Source: Actinobacillus delphinicola (GTDB taxonomy: Bacteria > Pseudomonadota > Gammaproteobacteria > Enterobacterales > Pasteurellaceae). From it: 64,000 bases of DNA. Where the stretch lies: the NCBI RefSeq assembly GCF_900638385.1, contig NZ_LR134510.1, positions 496,001 to 560,000 of the forward strand, written 5' to 3'. Of this stretch, positions 28,801-37,999 are shown one piece after another. Both the position numbers and the translations under genes were made by a program. The notes below the pieces were generated by a model. It was not told the DNA's origin and ran no database searches. It saw only the letters and a program-made list of their open reading frames with translations. Every line of letters begins with the position of its first letter. The stretch's first letter is position 1.

Positions 28801-29295
28801 TTAACCTTTAAATAATTTTTCTAATTCTTCATCAGGAATAATACTTTCAAACTTCGCCTGAATTTTACCATTTTTATCCGCATAATACGTGGTCGGTGTC
28901 CCCACAAGATTATACCGACCCGCAGTAATTTTTATCTGATCAATGCCTACACTAAACGGATAATTCTCTTTTGCTAGAAACTTTTTAAGTTTATCACTTT
29001 GCCCATCAATATTAACTGCTAAAATTCGTAAAGGTTGTGGATACTTGTCATGGAAAGCAGCAAATTTTCGTAGCTCGACAATACACATTCCACAATTTTG
29101 CGACCAGAAGTTAATCAAAAATGGATGACCTTTAAAAGCATCTAGCGTAAGTTGATTGCCATTAATATCATAAACAGCAACGGGCGGTGCATCTTGACCG
29201 ATGACCACATGCTGATCCTTGCATGCCCAAAGGGATGCAAGGATTAAACCAAAACTTAATAATCGTAACGAAGATTTCAGGTATTTCCTCATCAT
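28801..29295 (-). CDS. TlpA/ResA-like thioredoxin lipoprotein of the iron-import operon
   Basis: A 164-residue membrane-anchored thioredoxin. The N-terminus is a lipoprotein signal with lipobox L-W-A-C (lipid Cys25), and the thioredoxin fold has N-F-W-S-Q-N-C-G-M-C (Cys68, Cys71) and a cis-Pro in V-G-T-P-T-T-Y. Such proteins occur in every known FTR1/P19 operon of this type, where they may keep cysteines of the DUF2318 partner reduced. I chose the ATG at 29295, one base after the stop of the ABC gene; a GTG nine bases earlier would overlap it. Confidence 0.87.
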   Translation of the reverse strand: MMRKYLKSSLRLLSFGLILASLWACKDQHVVIGQDAPPVAVYDINGNQLTLDAFKGHPFLINFWSQNCGMCIVELRKFAAFHDKYPQPLRILAVNIDGQSDKLKKFLAKENYPFSVGIDQIKITAGRYNLVGTPTTYYADKNGKIQAKFESIIPDEELEKLFKG

Positions 29296-29296
29296 A

Positions 29297-29983
29297 CTAC
29301 TCACGTTCTAATTTACGCTGATTCTTTTCTTCACGTAAAAATTTACCATGTTGTAAAAAGATCGTTCTATCCGTTAATTTTCCTAAATCTGGATTGTGCG
29401 TAACCATGACAATCGTGCGTCCTTGACGATTTAATTCTGTTAATAAATCTAACACCAATTTTTCATTCACTTCGTCCAAGTTCCCCGTTGGTTCATCGGC
29501 GAAAATAACAGGCGGTTCATTGACTAAAGCACGAGCAATACACACTCGTTGTTGTTCCCCACCTGAGAGTTGGCTTGAACGGTGATCCATACGATGCCCT
29601 AGCCCTACTTGCTCTAATACTTTTTTCGCAGCGGCTTCATCAACGACGCTGTGGTAGTATTGTGCGAGCATGACATTCTCAAGGGCAGTCAAATATGGAA
29701 TTAAGTGAAATTGTTGGAAAACTAAACCAATTTTTTCGGCACGAAAACGTTGGCGTCCTTCTTCATCAAGTTGTGCAGCATCAACGCCATCTAGAATAAC
29801 CTTCCCATCACTCGCCGTATCAAGCCCAGTTAAAATATTCATTAATGTCGTTTTACCTGAACCCGACGCTCCCATGATGGTGACAAATTCGCCTTCTTTA
29901 ATTTGAATACTAATGTCTTCTAAAGCGGTGACTTGTCCAAAACGTTTATATAAATTTTGAGTTTCAATAACAAAATTCTTCAT
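29297..29983 (-). CDS. ABC transporter ATPase of the iron-import operon (MacB/LolD type)
   Basis: A 228-residue ATPase with Walker [10 protein letters not shown] (38-46), signature L-S-G-G-E-Q-Q-R near 140 and Walker [13 protein letters not shown], the D-E-P-T-G-N-L-D form typical of MacB/LolD/FtsE ATPases that pair with FtsX-like permeases. The two permease genes lie directly upstream. In this family the ATPase drives conformational work across the membrane more than transport through it. Stop and next start are separated by one base. Confidence 0.9.
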   Translation of the reverse strand: MKNFVIETQNLYKRFGQVTALEDISIQIKEGEFVTIMGASGSGKTTLMNILTGLDTASDGKVILDGVDAAQLDEEGRQRFRAEKIGLVFQQFHLIPYLTALENVMLAQYYHSVVDEAAAKKVLEQVGLGHRMDHRSSQLSGGEQQRVCIARALVNEPPVIFADEPTGNLDEVNEKLVLDLLTELNRQGRTIVMVTHNPDLGKLTDRTIFLQHGKFLREEKNQRKLERE

Positions 29984-29997
29984 AATTTGTCCTTAAA

Positions 29998-31158
29998 CTA
30001 TTCCCCTTTCAGCACATTCGCCATTTCAATTCCCAATGCACGACGTGTTGGAATAATGACAGAAATAAATGCGACTAAAAGAGAAAGCACAATAGTAATT
30101 GGAATAACAGGAAGGCGCATATCAATATACGCATGGAATACGGTAATTCCCAAAATTTGTGCTAATAAATAACCTAGCAATAAGCCAACACCAGTTGCCA
30201 CAATCGCGATAATTAAAATTTCTGTCACAATTTGTTTAACGATATCTTGCTGTTTTGCGCCGAGTGCTTTTTGGAGAGCAAATTCTTTTGCACGTTCCCC
30301 CACGATAGCAATCAAGGTAGTATTTACGCAAAGGGTGGCTAAGACGAGGATAACGATAGAAATTAATCCCATTAACCCTTTAATTTTTCCTAGTATTTGT
30401 CCTTCTGATGCGGAAACTTTTAAAATTGGATGAATATCTAGATCTGGATATTCCTTATGCAATTTTTTCGCAAATTGCATAACCTGACCACGATCATCTT
30501 GCACATTCATCTGCGCATTCGTCACTAAGCCTTCTTTATCAAGCCATTGTTGAGCAAAATCTAAACTCACCACCAACATATTGTCGGTCGCATCACCTGC
30601 CTCAATAATGCCTTTAATGATAAATTTATGCTTATCATGGTTCGCTTTTACTAAAGTGAGCGTATCTCCCACTTTAAGATTTAGGCGTTCTGCTAAACTT
30701 TTTCCGATTAACGCGTGGCGATCATCAAAGTTAACCCCAATAGAGGAACCTGTAATTTGCCAGTAAGGCGCTAATGTTGGCATCGCATCAAACCAAACCC
30801 CCATGAGAACAATTTTTTCTTGTTCGCTTCGTGCTACCCCATATAAATAAGGGCTTACCGCTGTAATCAGTCCTTTCGGCGCTTGCTTAACAATTTGTTC
30901 AACTTGGCTTTCTTTAATCAAACCGCTGTTATTCGATCCCACATAGAAATTTGCCCCAAAGGTTCGTAATTCTTGGCTCATTTTCGTATTAATATCGAAA
31001 TATACAGATGACATTGCTGTCACAATGGCTGCCCCTACCGTAAGCGCAGCAAAAATGATCATGACTCGCTGTAACTTAAGGCGTAAAGCACGGAAAACTA
31101 GTCGCCAAAACATTTGCCGATTCCGCAGTAAGCTTGGTGCAGTATTATTGACGTCCAT
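29998..31158 (-). CDS. FtsX-like permease B of the iron-import operon
   Basis: A 386-residue MacB/FtsX-type permease: a first membrane helix near 30-50, a large periplasmic domain (about 55-260) and three C-terminal helices with A-L-Q-K-A-L-G-A-K-Q-x-D-I, the coupling segment that contacts the ATPase. I start it at 31158, where GGAGGTG lies just upstream; this overlaps the end of the preceding permease by 14 bases. It is the second of two related permeases that should form a heterodimer. Confidence 0.87.
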   Translation of the reverse strand: MDVNNTAPSLLRNRQMFWRLVFRALRLKLQRVMIIFAALTVGAAIVTAMSSVYFDINTKMSQELRTFGANFYVGSNNSGLIKESQVEQIVKQAPKGLITAVSPYLYGVARSEQEKIVLMGVWFDAMPTLAPYWQITGSSIGVNFDDRHALIGKSLAERLNLKVGDTLTLVKANHDKHKFIIKGIIEAGDATDNMLVVSLDFAQQWLDKEGLVTNAQMNVQDDRGQVMQFAKKLHKEYPDLDIHPILKVSASEGQILGKIKGLMGLISIVILVLATLCVNTTLIAIVGERAKEFALQKALGAKQQDIVKQIVTEILIIAIVATGVGLLLGYLLAQILGITVFHAYIDMRLPVIPITIVLSLLVAFISVIIPTRRALGIEMANVLKGE

Positions 31159-32494
31159 ACAACACCTCCACTGGGTAAAGTTTTGCAATTCTATGAGCTG
31201 GGAACCATGTACCGACAAGTGCAATTAAAATTGCTAAGACTAATACGCACGGGATCACAATCCACGCGAAGGAAAGTGGAACGCCAAAGAGAGCTAAACC
31301 AATAAATTTTGCCAATCCCCAGCCCGCTAGACATCCTAATAATCCACCGATCACCGCACTCATAATGGCTTCGCAATAAAAAAGCAATACGATTTGCCAT
31401 TGATGTGCGCCTAACGCTTTCATTAAACCAATTTCTTTACTGCGTTCAATGATAGTGGTCGTCATTAATGAAGCAATCCCCATCGCAGCCGCAATCACGG
31501 CAGCTACGGTTACCACGGCTAAGAGTAATTGGATTTTCTTAATTACCACCCCTTCTGAGGCTGCCACTTGCCAAATTGGTTTTACTACCGATGTAGAAAT
31601 TGCCTCTTCAAGTTGTAACGCAATGGAAGACACGTATGCTGTACAGTACCAACGATCATATTCTGCCGCATCAAGGGAATCACTATTTTTACGTGCGCGA
31701 CGAGAAAGCTCGTTTTCTGGCACGGTAAGTGCAGAAACGCGAATACCTTGAATTTTACCGTGTAAATTCAACAAGGTTTGAGCCGCACTTAATGGCATGA
31801 CGATTTCTTTCTCTTCATCACCACCCGTAGATAAAATACCGACAAATTTCACTGACATATCTTTTTGGAAATCCCCATCTTGATAATGCAATGTTGCCTC
31901 ATCACCGATTTTCCAATCGTGACTTGCTGCTAATTTTTTTCCAACAAGAACAGGTATAACATCACCGAAATGGCTTTCTTTACTGCGATCATCTACCCAT
32001 TGGCCTTTTACCTGCCAATATGGGCTAATGATACGTTGCCCCGTGTGATAATTATCTTCATCTGGCACATCAATATCATGATCAAAGAAAGTTCCAAGGA
32101 TTTTTACTTTTTGCCAGTTGGCATCACGCCCCGATTTTCCTGAAATATTTTGTAGTTTTGCCGTTACTTCAGCGCTCAATAATGGTGCAAAGCCCACGAT
32201 ATTATTACGCCAGAAAATATCTTTTACGTTTGGCAATTCTTTTTCATCAAGAAAATCTTGCATAGCAAGGCTATTTAGATTATCGCCTTGTCCCTCGAGT
32301 AGAGCCGAACTTGCTGGCTCAACAAGAATATTCGCCCCGTAAGATTTCATCTCTTTCGCCATTTTATCGCCGATATCAATCGACACGGCTAAAAGCGCAG
32401 AAACCAAACTTGCAGCGAGAAAAATAGTAATGATTGACAATAACTTACGTTTTAAACCAAAACGCCAAGATTGCCATAGCATTCTTGCTAACAT
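31145..32494 (-). CDS. FtsX-like permease A of the iron-import operon
   Basis: A 449-residue relative of the next permease, with the same layout: N-terminal helix (about 18-38), a periplasmic domain of about 270 residues, and three C-terminal helices with E-I-G-L-M-K-A-L-G-A-H-Q-W-Q-I. The ATG shares one base with the stop codon of the DUF2318 gene (TAATG), so translation is coupled. Homologs are the two permeases of E. coli fetABCDEF and of the Campylobacter P19 operon. Confidence 0.87.
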   Translation of the reverse strand: MLARMLWQSWRFGLKRKLLSIITIFLAASLVSALLAVSIDIGDKMAKEMKSYGANILVEPASSALLEGQGDNLNSLAMQDFLDEKELPNVKDIFWRNNIVGFAPLLSAEVTAKLQNISGKSGRDANWQKVKILGTFFDHDIDVPDEDNYHTGQRIISPYWQVKGQWVDDRSKESHFGDVIPVLVGKKLAASHDWKIGDEATLHYQDGDFQKDMSVKFVGILSTGGDEEKEIVMPLSAAQTLLNLHGKIQGIRVSALTVPENELSRRARKNSDSLDAAEYDRWYCTAYVSSIALQLEEAISTSVVKPIWQVAASEGVVIKKIQLLLAVVTVAAVIAAAMGIASLMTTTIIERSKEIGLMKALGAHQWQIVLLFYCEAIMSAVIGGLLGCLAGWGLAKFIGLALFGVPLSFAWIVIPCVLVLAILIALVGTWFPAHRIAKLYPVEVLYGRQ

Positions 32495-33903
32495 TAATTA
32501 TCTCCTTTCGCGACCTCAGCACTTTTCACGTATTTTTCTGGATTATCACGGAAAAGTTCTTGATCGTGTTCGTTCGCGAAGAAATAGGTATTATCGTTGT
32601 AATCGTAACGATAGTTTGCTTTTTTATTTGTTAATTTTTGATGACTAACAGGATCTACTACTGGGATTTCTAAAACCGTAGAGAAATAGTTTGCACCAAC
32701 CAATAACGATTTTTTCGGAATGACTACTTCGCCATTTTCTTCTTTCCAACCATCGATCGGAATTGGGTTACAGCCTCCAGCTTTACCAACTGATGGAATG
32801 AATAAGCGTACACCACACGCCACACACATTAATTTATCGCCATCAATGACATACCCACTATCACCACACAATAAACATGCGTCAAACACGGTTGCAAGAC
32901 TTAATTTTTTATCTGAGCGGTTGATGATAAAAAAGCGGATTGCATGTCCATCACTTGCGACCCAAATAAAACGGTGTAAATCACCATCTTTTACGCTTTC
33001 AATTGGAATATGAATCGCATTATCCGCCCCCATTTTTACATAGGTAGATTCAGAAAGAGCAGGCGGTAAAGACGCTACACGATCCCAATATAATTGCGCA
33101 GCAAATGTCGCTAAAATAATAAAACTACCAAAAATCACTGTACGTCTTGCATTACGTGCAAGAGCTAATTTTTGACGCTTAACAATAGGTTGTGTTTCTT
33201 CAGCCGCAATTTTTTTACGTGGCAAATAAACACGCCATGCAAAAATTACCACCGTAATGAATAAGAATAAGCTACTAATATAGTTAAAGTAAGTTGTGAG
33301 ATTATTGACTTTCGCTACATAACTGAGGCGGAATTTAGTTAAGCCTACGATTTGTAATTTCATCAAGCTTAACAAAACGTTGCCTGTTAATGGTAGCAAT
33401 AACATCACAACAAACGCAGTCACGAGAATAATACGTAACTTACGTCCTTTCGCATCAGCTTTTGCTTGGTGGAAGAAAATAACCATCCAGCCCATAGCAG
33501 CAATACAAAAGAAGAATCCAAAAATTGCAGCACTTAAATTTAAAAGAAACGTTGTATTTACCACATCTGTATTGGTAATAAGGTGAATATTCGGATCTTG
33601 CCCCCAGATCCCCCCACCAATAAAGGCAAACACAAATTGCCAGATACTAGCAAGTGTAGATTGGCGCCAGAATTGCGTAATATAAAATAAAAGGTACAAA
33701 ACAATGAGTGCACCATTAAAACTTAAAATCACGGTTTGTCCAGAAAGGGCTTCAATAGCAAAAACCATCCCTAACGCAAATCCAATGATTGTCAGCCAAA
33801 CAAGGCGTTTTATATTAAGATGTTGGTATTGCGTCCAAAGGCAACCGAGCAAAATTGCGAGTGGTAAAACAGGTTGTAATAGAAAAGTAAAAAAATAGTT
33901 CAT
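32494..33903 (-). CDS. DUF2318 Fe-S-type membrane protein of the iron-import operon
   Basis: A 469-residue protein with about eight membrane helices in the first 290 residues, then a periplasmic domain with paired cysteines (C-L-L-C-G-D and C-V-A-C-G-V, then G-G-C-N-P-I-P) in the DUF2318 pattern. The last two pairs could bind a metal or Fe-S centre, or be substrates of the thioredoxin encoded downstream. The short domain at the end (Y-R-Y-D-Y-N-D-N-T-Y-F-F and D-N-P-E-K-Y) resembles a YHS/TRASH-like metal-binding segment. The gene is constant in FTR1/P19 operons; its exact role is not known. Confidence 0.85.
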   Translation of the reverse strand: MNYFFTFLLQPVLPLAILLGCLWTQYQHLNIKRLVWLTIIGFALGMVFAIEALSGQTVILSFNGALIVLYLLFYITQFWRQSTLASIWQFVFAFIGGGIWGQDPNIHLITNTDVVNTTFLLNLSAAIFGFFFCIAAMGWMVIFFHQAKADAKGRKLRIILVTAFVVMLLLPLTGNVLLSLMKLQIVGLTKFRLSYVAKVNNLTTYFNYISSLFLFITVVIFAWRVYLPRKKIAAEETQPIVKRQKLALARNARRTVIFGSFIILATFAAQLYWDRVASLPPALSESTYVKMGADNAIHIPIESVKDGDLHRFIWVASDGHAIRFFIINRSDKKLSLATVFDACLLCGDSGYVIDGDKLMCVACGVRLFIPSVGKAGGCNPIPIDGWKEENGEVVIPKKSLLVGANYFSTVLEIPVVDPVSHQKLTNKKANYRYDYNDNTYFFANEHDQELFRDNPEKYVKSAEVAKGDN

Positions 33904-34023
33904 AATTCATTCCTGTAACAGGTCGAAACCATCATTCAGGCTATATTTGTTGAGAAGATCATTGAGTATCCATAAAACCAATAGATAGCATGATGCTATC
34001 TATTGGAAAAGGCGGTGGATAAC

Positions 34024-34545
34024 TTAGTTTAATCCAACATATTTAAATTCATATGAAACATCAAACGGTTTCCAGAATCTAGCAACGCCAGTATCTTTGT
34101 CAGTGTGTCTATGCATACCCGCTTTTGGTGGCGGATCGATATGGTAAGTCACTTTATAGTTACCCGGTCCCATCATTTTGATATTTGCACCATAGTGCGG
34201 ACCATCGCTCGCTACCATCGGCATAAAGTTACCTTCTTGAGTTGCACCAGTATCAAGATTAGTGAGTTTGTAGGCAATTGTTAAATAAGGAATCCATTCT
34301 CCTTCGCCAAAACCATTTTTATTGCCATTATCAGCATGAATATCAGCTTCAAGATGGATATCAGATTGTTTAGCTGATAATCCCATACCACGTGGTTCCA
34401 TATCGACTGGTTGCAAATATACCGCAGCAATTTCCATACCATTCATGTTGATAGGTTCACCAATTGGAACTTCCTTAAATGCTAGCGCTGCAGGTGCAGA
34501 AAGGATTCCTGCAAGAAGAGTGGTCGCAACTAAGGTTTTTTTCAT
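34024..34545 (-). CDS. P19/Tpd-like periplasmic high-affinity iron protein
   Basis: A 173-residue periplasmic protein with a signal peptide cleaved after A-L-A. It matches the P19/FetP/FtrA family: F-K-E-V-x-I-G-E-P, M-E-P-R-G-M, D-I-H-L-E-A-D-I-H-A, P-M-V-A-S-D-G-P-H-Y-G and Y-H-I-D-P-P followed by H-R-H-T-D. The Met and His residues in these segments form the copper and iron sites of P19. It presents iron to the FTR1 permease encoded just upstream. Confidence 0.93.
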   Translation of the reverse strand: MKKTLVATTLLAGILSAPAALAFKEVPIGEPINMNGMEIAAVYLQPVDMEPRGMGLSAKQSDIHLEADIHADNGNKNGFGEGEWIPYLTIAYKLTNLDTGATQEGNFMPMVASDGPHYGANIKMMGPGNYKVTYHIDPPPKAGMHRHTDKDTGVARFWKPFDVSYEFKYVGLN

Positions 34546-34595
34546 ACTTAATCTCCTCTGATTTCTAAGTATTTAATAATTTTATGAAAATGGAC

Positions 34596-36530
34596 TTAAT
34601 GTGCCATTCGACTTTGACGTTTCATATAAATGAAGGCAAAGATCGCCGCAACAACTAAAATAACTTGCGGAATAAGTGTTTGCACATAAGGGTAAATTCC
34701 AAGCCATGGAATTTCAGGTACATTTGGTAATAAAGTTGGCTCAAATAACTTACCTTCAATTAATTCAAGGATAGATTTACCTGCAAACACAAACGCCATT
34801 AAGTACATAAATGACCCCGTAACCATAAAGAATGGTTTAAGTGGTAATTTCACCACAGAATAACGCATAATGAAGTAGCAAATTGCTAATAAAATAGCGC
34901 CTACGACAAAACCTGCAACAAGATACATAATTCCCATTGTGGTTTGTGCATCAGCTGCTAATGCATAGTAGAACAGTACGGTTTCTGCCCCTTCGCGATA
35001 GACCGCTAAGAAACTTGTTAGCCATAGTCCAACTAATGACCCCGTCGTGAGTGCAAGGGAAAGTTTCCCTTCCAAATAGCGCTTCCAGTTATTCGCTTCA
35101 ACTTTAGAAAGTAGCCAGTAGCTCATCATGAATAACATGACAACCGCAAAAATCATCGTGAAACCTTCTAAAAGTTCACGGCTTGCGCCAGCATTACTAA
35201 AGATCAGTTGGAAAATAATTGCAGTAACAACACTTGCAGCTAAGGCAACATAAACCGACTGACGAATAACAGATAATTTATCTTGATGATTATTTTTAAC
35301 GAGATAAGTCACAATAGCAGCAACGATAAGCAATGCTTCTAGACCTTCACGTAAAATGATTAACAAGCTATATAGGAACAATGACCAATCATTTTTTCCT
35401 GTTCCTTGAATCATATTGACTGCTTGATCCATACCATTTTCAAGACCTTTTGCTTGAACTTGCATAGCCTCAACACTATCTTTTGCTTTCATCAAGCTGA
35501 CTAATCGTGTGAAGTAACCCTCTAATTGTGCTTTGAATTTACTATCACGAGATCCAATTTTGGTTTCAAAACCTGAATTTTCAAAAACATCAAAATAAGT
35601 ATCTTGCACATCAAGCATTGCCTTTTGAGCGTCGCCTTGCTTATACGTTTGGATAGCTTGTTGAATCTGTTGATTTACAGTACGTGCAACTTTAGACCAA
35701 TCAGCATCATTCGCTTTACTCTCTGTCGCACTACCCGCATCAGCAGCGCTAGAAGCGGCAACTTGATTTTGCTCTTCTCGTGTTGTTGGCAAATTAGGAA
35801 GAAGATCACTAATATCTTGAAGTAACAACGTAGTTTGATAGCCTAATTCATTAATATTATTAGGTTTTTCACTTAATTTAATCAGATCGTAGAATTGATG
35901 GTTAATCGCACCAGAAATTTTTGCAGAACGATTGGTACGCACTGACATTTCCATTTCTGAGTTTTTATAACCATCATATTGCGCTTTTTGAGCAAAATTC
36001 TTCGCAGCTTTAAAATCACCTTTTTGATACGCCGTTAACATATTCGCAAGGTTATCATCGATGGCTTTAAAACTTTGTTTCCAATGCGGAGCAATATTTG
36101 CCTGTGTATAAACATCATGAGATGCCTCGCCTTCTAGGCTTTGTCCATTTTCTAAAACAGGTAAAACATCTTGTAAATCTTGTTTTAGTTGATGAATAGT
36201 AGCAACGACCTGTTCTTTTGGCAGTTTTTCATTCATCATTTTGCGAATAGTGCCAAACATCGCTTCCATTTGATAGCTTTTCTTTGCCGAAATATTGATA
36301 CGAATTGGACCTTCTAAATTTTCAAAAATCTCGAAATAGGCCATTTGTACAGTACGACGTGCTTCATCCATATGATTTTGTTCATAAAGCGTTGTTGCTG
36401 AATCAAGACGTTGTTCAATTTCAGAAACATATTGTTGATAATTTTGTGCATCATCAGCTAAAGCACGAAGGGGTAAGAACAATAAAATAAGGGAAGAAAT
36501 AATTAAATAATAAAATTTGCGAGTAATCAA
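34596..36530 (-). CDS. FTR1-family iron permease with periplasmic domain (FetM/FtrC-like)
   Basis: A 644-residue inner membrane permease. A signal peptide (about 1-25) is followed by a duplicated periplasmic helical domain of about 350 residues and then about seven membrane helices. Two R-E-x-x-E iron-binding motifs are visible: R-E-G-L-E at 394-398 and R-E-G-A-E at 512-516, the hallmark of FTR1. The long N-terminal domain is typical of bacterial FetM/FtrC proteins. It is the first gene of the eight-gene operon, and a candidate Fur box lies 31 bases before its start. Confidence 0.93.
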   Translation of the reverse strand: MITRKFYYLIISSLILLFLPLRALADDAQNYQQYVSEIEQRLDSATTLYEQNHMDEARRTVQMAYFEIFENLEGPIRINISAKKSYQMEAMFGTIRKMMNEKLPKEQVVATIHQLKQDLQDVLPVLENGQSLEGEASHDVYTQANIAPHWKQSFKAIDDNLANMLTAYQKGDFKAAKNFAQKAQYDGYKNSEMEMSVRTNRSAKISGAINHQFYDLIKLSEKPNNINELGYQTTLLLQDISDLLPNLPTTREEQNQVAASSAADAGSATESKANDADWSKVARTVNQQIQQAIQTYKQGDAQKAMLDVQDTYFDVFENSGFETKIGSRDSKFKAQLEGYFTRLVSLMKAKDSVEAMQVQAKGLENGMDQAVNMIQGTGKNDWSLFLYSLLIILREGLEALLIVAAIVTYLVKNNHQDKLSVIRQSVYVALAASVVTAIIFQLIFSNAGASRELLEGFTMIFAVVMLFMMSYWLLSKVEANNWKRYLEGKLSLALTTGSLVGLWLTSFLAVYREGAETVLFYYALAADAQTTMGIMYLVAGFVVGAILLAICYFIMRYSVVKLPLKPFFMVTGSFMYLMAFVFAGKSILELIEGKLFEPTLLPNVPEIPWLGIYPYVQTLIPQVILVVAAIFAFIYMKRQSRMAH

Positions 36531-36560
36531 AGTGGAACCCTAAATATAATTATTACAAAT

Positions 36561-36579
36561 AAGAATGGTTGTTATTATC
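36561..36579 (-). promoter_or_regulatory. Candidate Fur box upstream of the FTR1 operon
   Basis: By direct comparison this 19-mer matches the classical Fur consensus (GATAATGATAATCATTATC) at 13 of 19 positions, with a strong right half (ATTATC). Position just upstream of an iron-import operon supports it. Confidence 0.5.
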
Positions 36580-36996
36580 CTCTCAAAATAGCAAAATTAC
36601 AACTCCTATTCCACCTAACTACTATAGGTTAAAAGATTATTTAATCTATAATTAGAAATTGTAAAAGTTATTTAATTCTAAGGGGAGTCATTTAAATAAA
36701 TATTATAACTAAGAATAAAATTTCAGTATTATCTTACAAGATAATACTAATATTATTTCCTCATTTTATTTAATATAATGAATAAGTTATTTTAATTTCA
36801 TTGCTAAAATAGCCAGCACTTTTTACAATAAATAATCAATCTATTATCCTGATATTTCTCGTGTTTTCTTTTATACGATGATCAGTAAAACTATATTAGA
36901 TGCATGTGTCTATCTATCAGCGGGCTTTCCTCTTGTAGATTTACACTAAAGCCTTTATAATCAGGAAAATTTTGTTCTTTAAAATCAGGTGGAAAA
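36580..36996. other. AT-rich intergenic region between the iron operon and suhB
   Basis: No gene is visible. It must hold two divergent promoters. It contains the perfect inverted repeat AGTATTATCTT / AAGATAATACT at 36725-36748 with a 2-base spacer, and several A/T-rich near-palindromes around 36610-36660. A possible suhB promoter lies within the last 120 bases but no hexamer pair is convincing. Confidence 0.6.
36725..36748. repeat. Perfect 11-bp inverted repeat, possible operator
   Basis: AGTATTATCTT-AC-AAGATAATACT. The near-absent spacer makes it better suited to a dimeric DNA-binding protein than to an RNA hairpin. It lies between two divergent transcription units. Confidence 0.6.
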
Positions 36997-37818
36997 ATGA
37001 ATCCAATGTTAAATATCGCTGTGCGTGCTGCGCGCAGAGCAGGTAATATCCTTATGCAAGGCTTTGAACGCCGTGATGAAATTGAATCTTCATCAAAAGG
37101 TTCTAACGATTATGTAACCAACTTCGATAAAGCATCAGAAAAAGCAATCGTAGATGTTATCCGTACCGCTTATCCTGACCACACTATCATTACAGAAGAA
37201 AGTGGTTTACTTGCAGGTAAAGATGACGAAGTTCAATGGATTATTGATCCACTTGATGGAACAACAAACTTCATCAAAGGCTTTCCTCACTTCGCCGTAT
37301 CTATCGCTATTCGTGTAAAAAATCGTACTGAAGCAGCGGTTGTTTATAATCCAGTAACCAATGAACTCTTTACTGCACAACGTGGTAAAGGTGCAAAAAT
37401 GAATGAACTTCGTTTACGTGTTGAAAACTTACGTGAATTAAAAGGTACTATCTTAGCAACTGGTTTCCCATTCAAACGTCCAAGCCTTATGCCAACACAA
37501 TTTGCAATGATGGCAAGCCTTGCGGAAGAATGTGCTGATTTCCGCCGTACTGGTTCTGCTGCCCTTGACCTTTGCTATGTTGCTGCAAATCGTGTAGATG
37601 GATATTTTGAAGCAGACATCAAACCATGGGATATCGCAGCAGGTGATCTTATCGCACGCGAAGCAGGTGCATTGGTATGTGATTTTAATGGTACACCAAA
37701 CTATTTAGCACAAGGTCACATCGTGGCAACTGCCCCACGTTTAATGAAAGCAATGCTTAACCATATCCAGCCTTGCTTACCACAAAACTTTAGAGCGCTG
37801 ACAAAAACTGCTCTTTAA
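36997..37818 (+). CDS. suhB: Inositol-1-monophosphatase family protein SuhB
   Basis: A 273-residue Mg-dependent phosphatase with the family motifs: E-E-S-G (67-70), D-P-L-D-G-T-T-N-F (84-92) and W-D-I-A-A-G-D near 210. E. coli SuhB also takes part in rRNA antitermination with the Nus factors, and the gene is conserved in Pasteurellaceae. It is probably transcribed alone; a palindromic repeat follows its stop. Confidence 0.94.
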   Translation: MNPMLNIAVRAARRAGNILMQGFERRDEIESSSKGSNDYVTNFDKASEKAIVDVIRTAYPDHTIITEESGLLAGKDDEVQWIIDPLDGTTNFIKGFPHFAVSIAIRVKNRTEAAVVYNPVTNELFTAQRGKGAKMNELRLRVENLRELKGTILATGFPFKRPSLMPTQFAMMASLAEECADFRRTGSAALDLCYVAANRVDGYFEADIKPWDIAAGDLIAREAGALVCDFNGTPNYLAQGHIVATAPRLMKAMLNHIQPCLPQNFRALTKTAL

Positions 37819-37831
37819 TTTTTTGTAAATC

Positions 37832-37873
37832 ACGCCCCGATTTTCATAAAAATTTTTACGAAAATTGGGGCGT
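37832..37873. repeat. Palindromic repeat, ACGCC family (full copy, 14-nt loop)
   Basis: Arms ACGCCCCGATTTTC and GAAAATTGGGGCGT; the one difference is a G that can wobble-pair in RNA. This is the only full-length copy between co-directional genes (suhB and the NanE-like gene), consistent with a suhB terminator. Confidence 0.87.
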
Positions 37874-37999
37874 ATGATGCGATTTCCTGCCTAAAATATT
37901 CAATAAATTTTTAACTCGATTTTTAATCTTTAGTTGCCTTTTCACTTTATTTGAGTAAGCTAACTACCGTGTCTTTTTTACTCAAATGGAGATTACATA

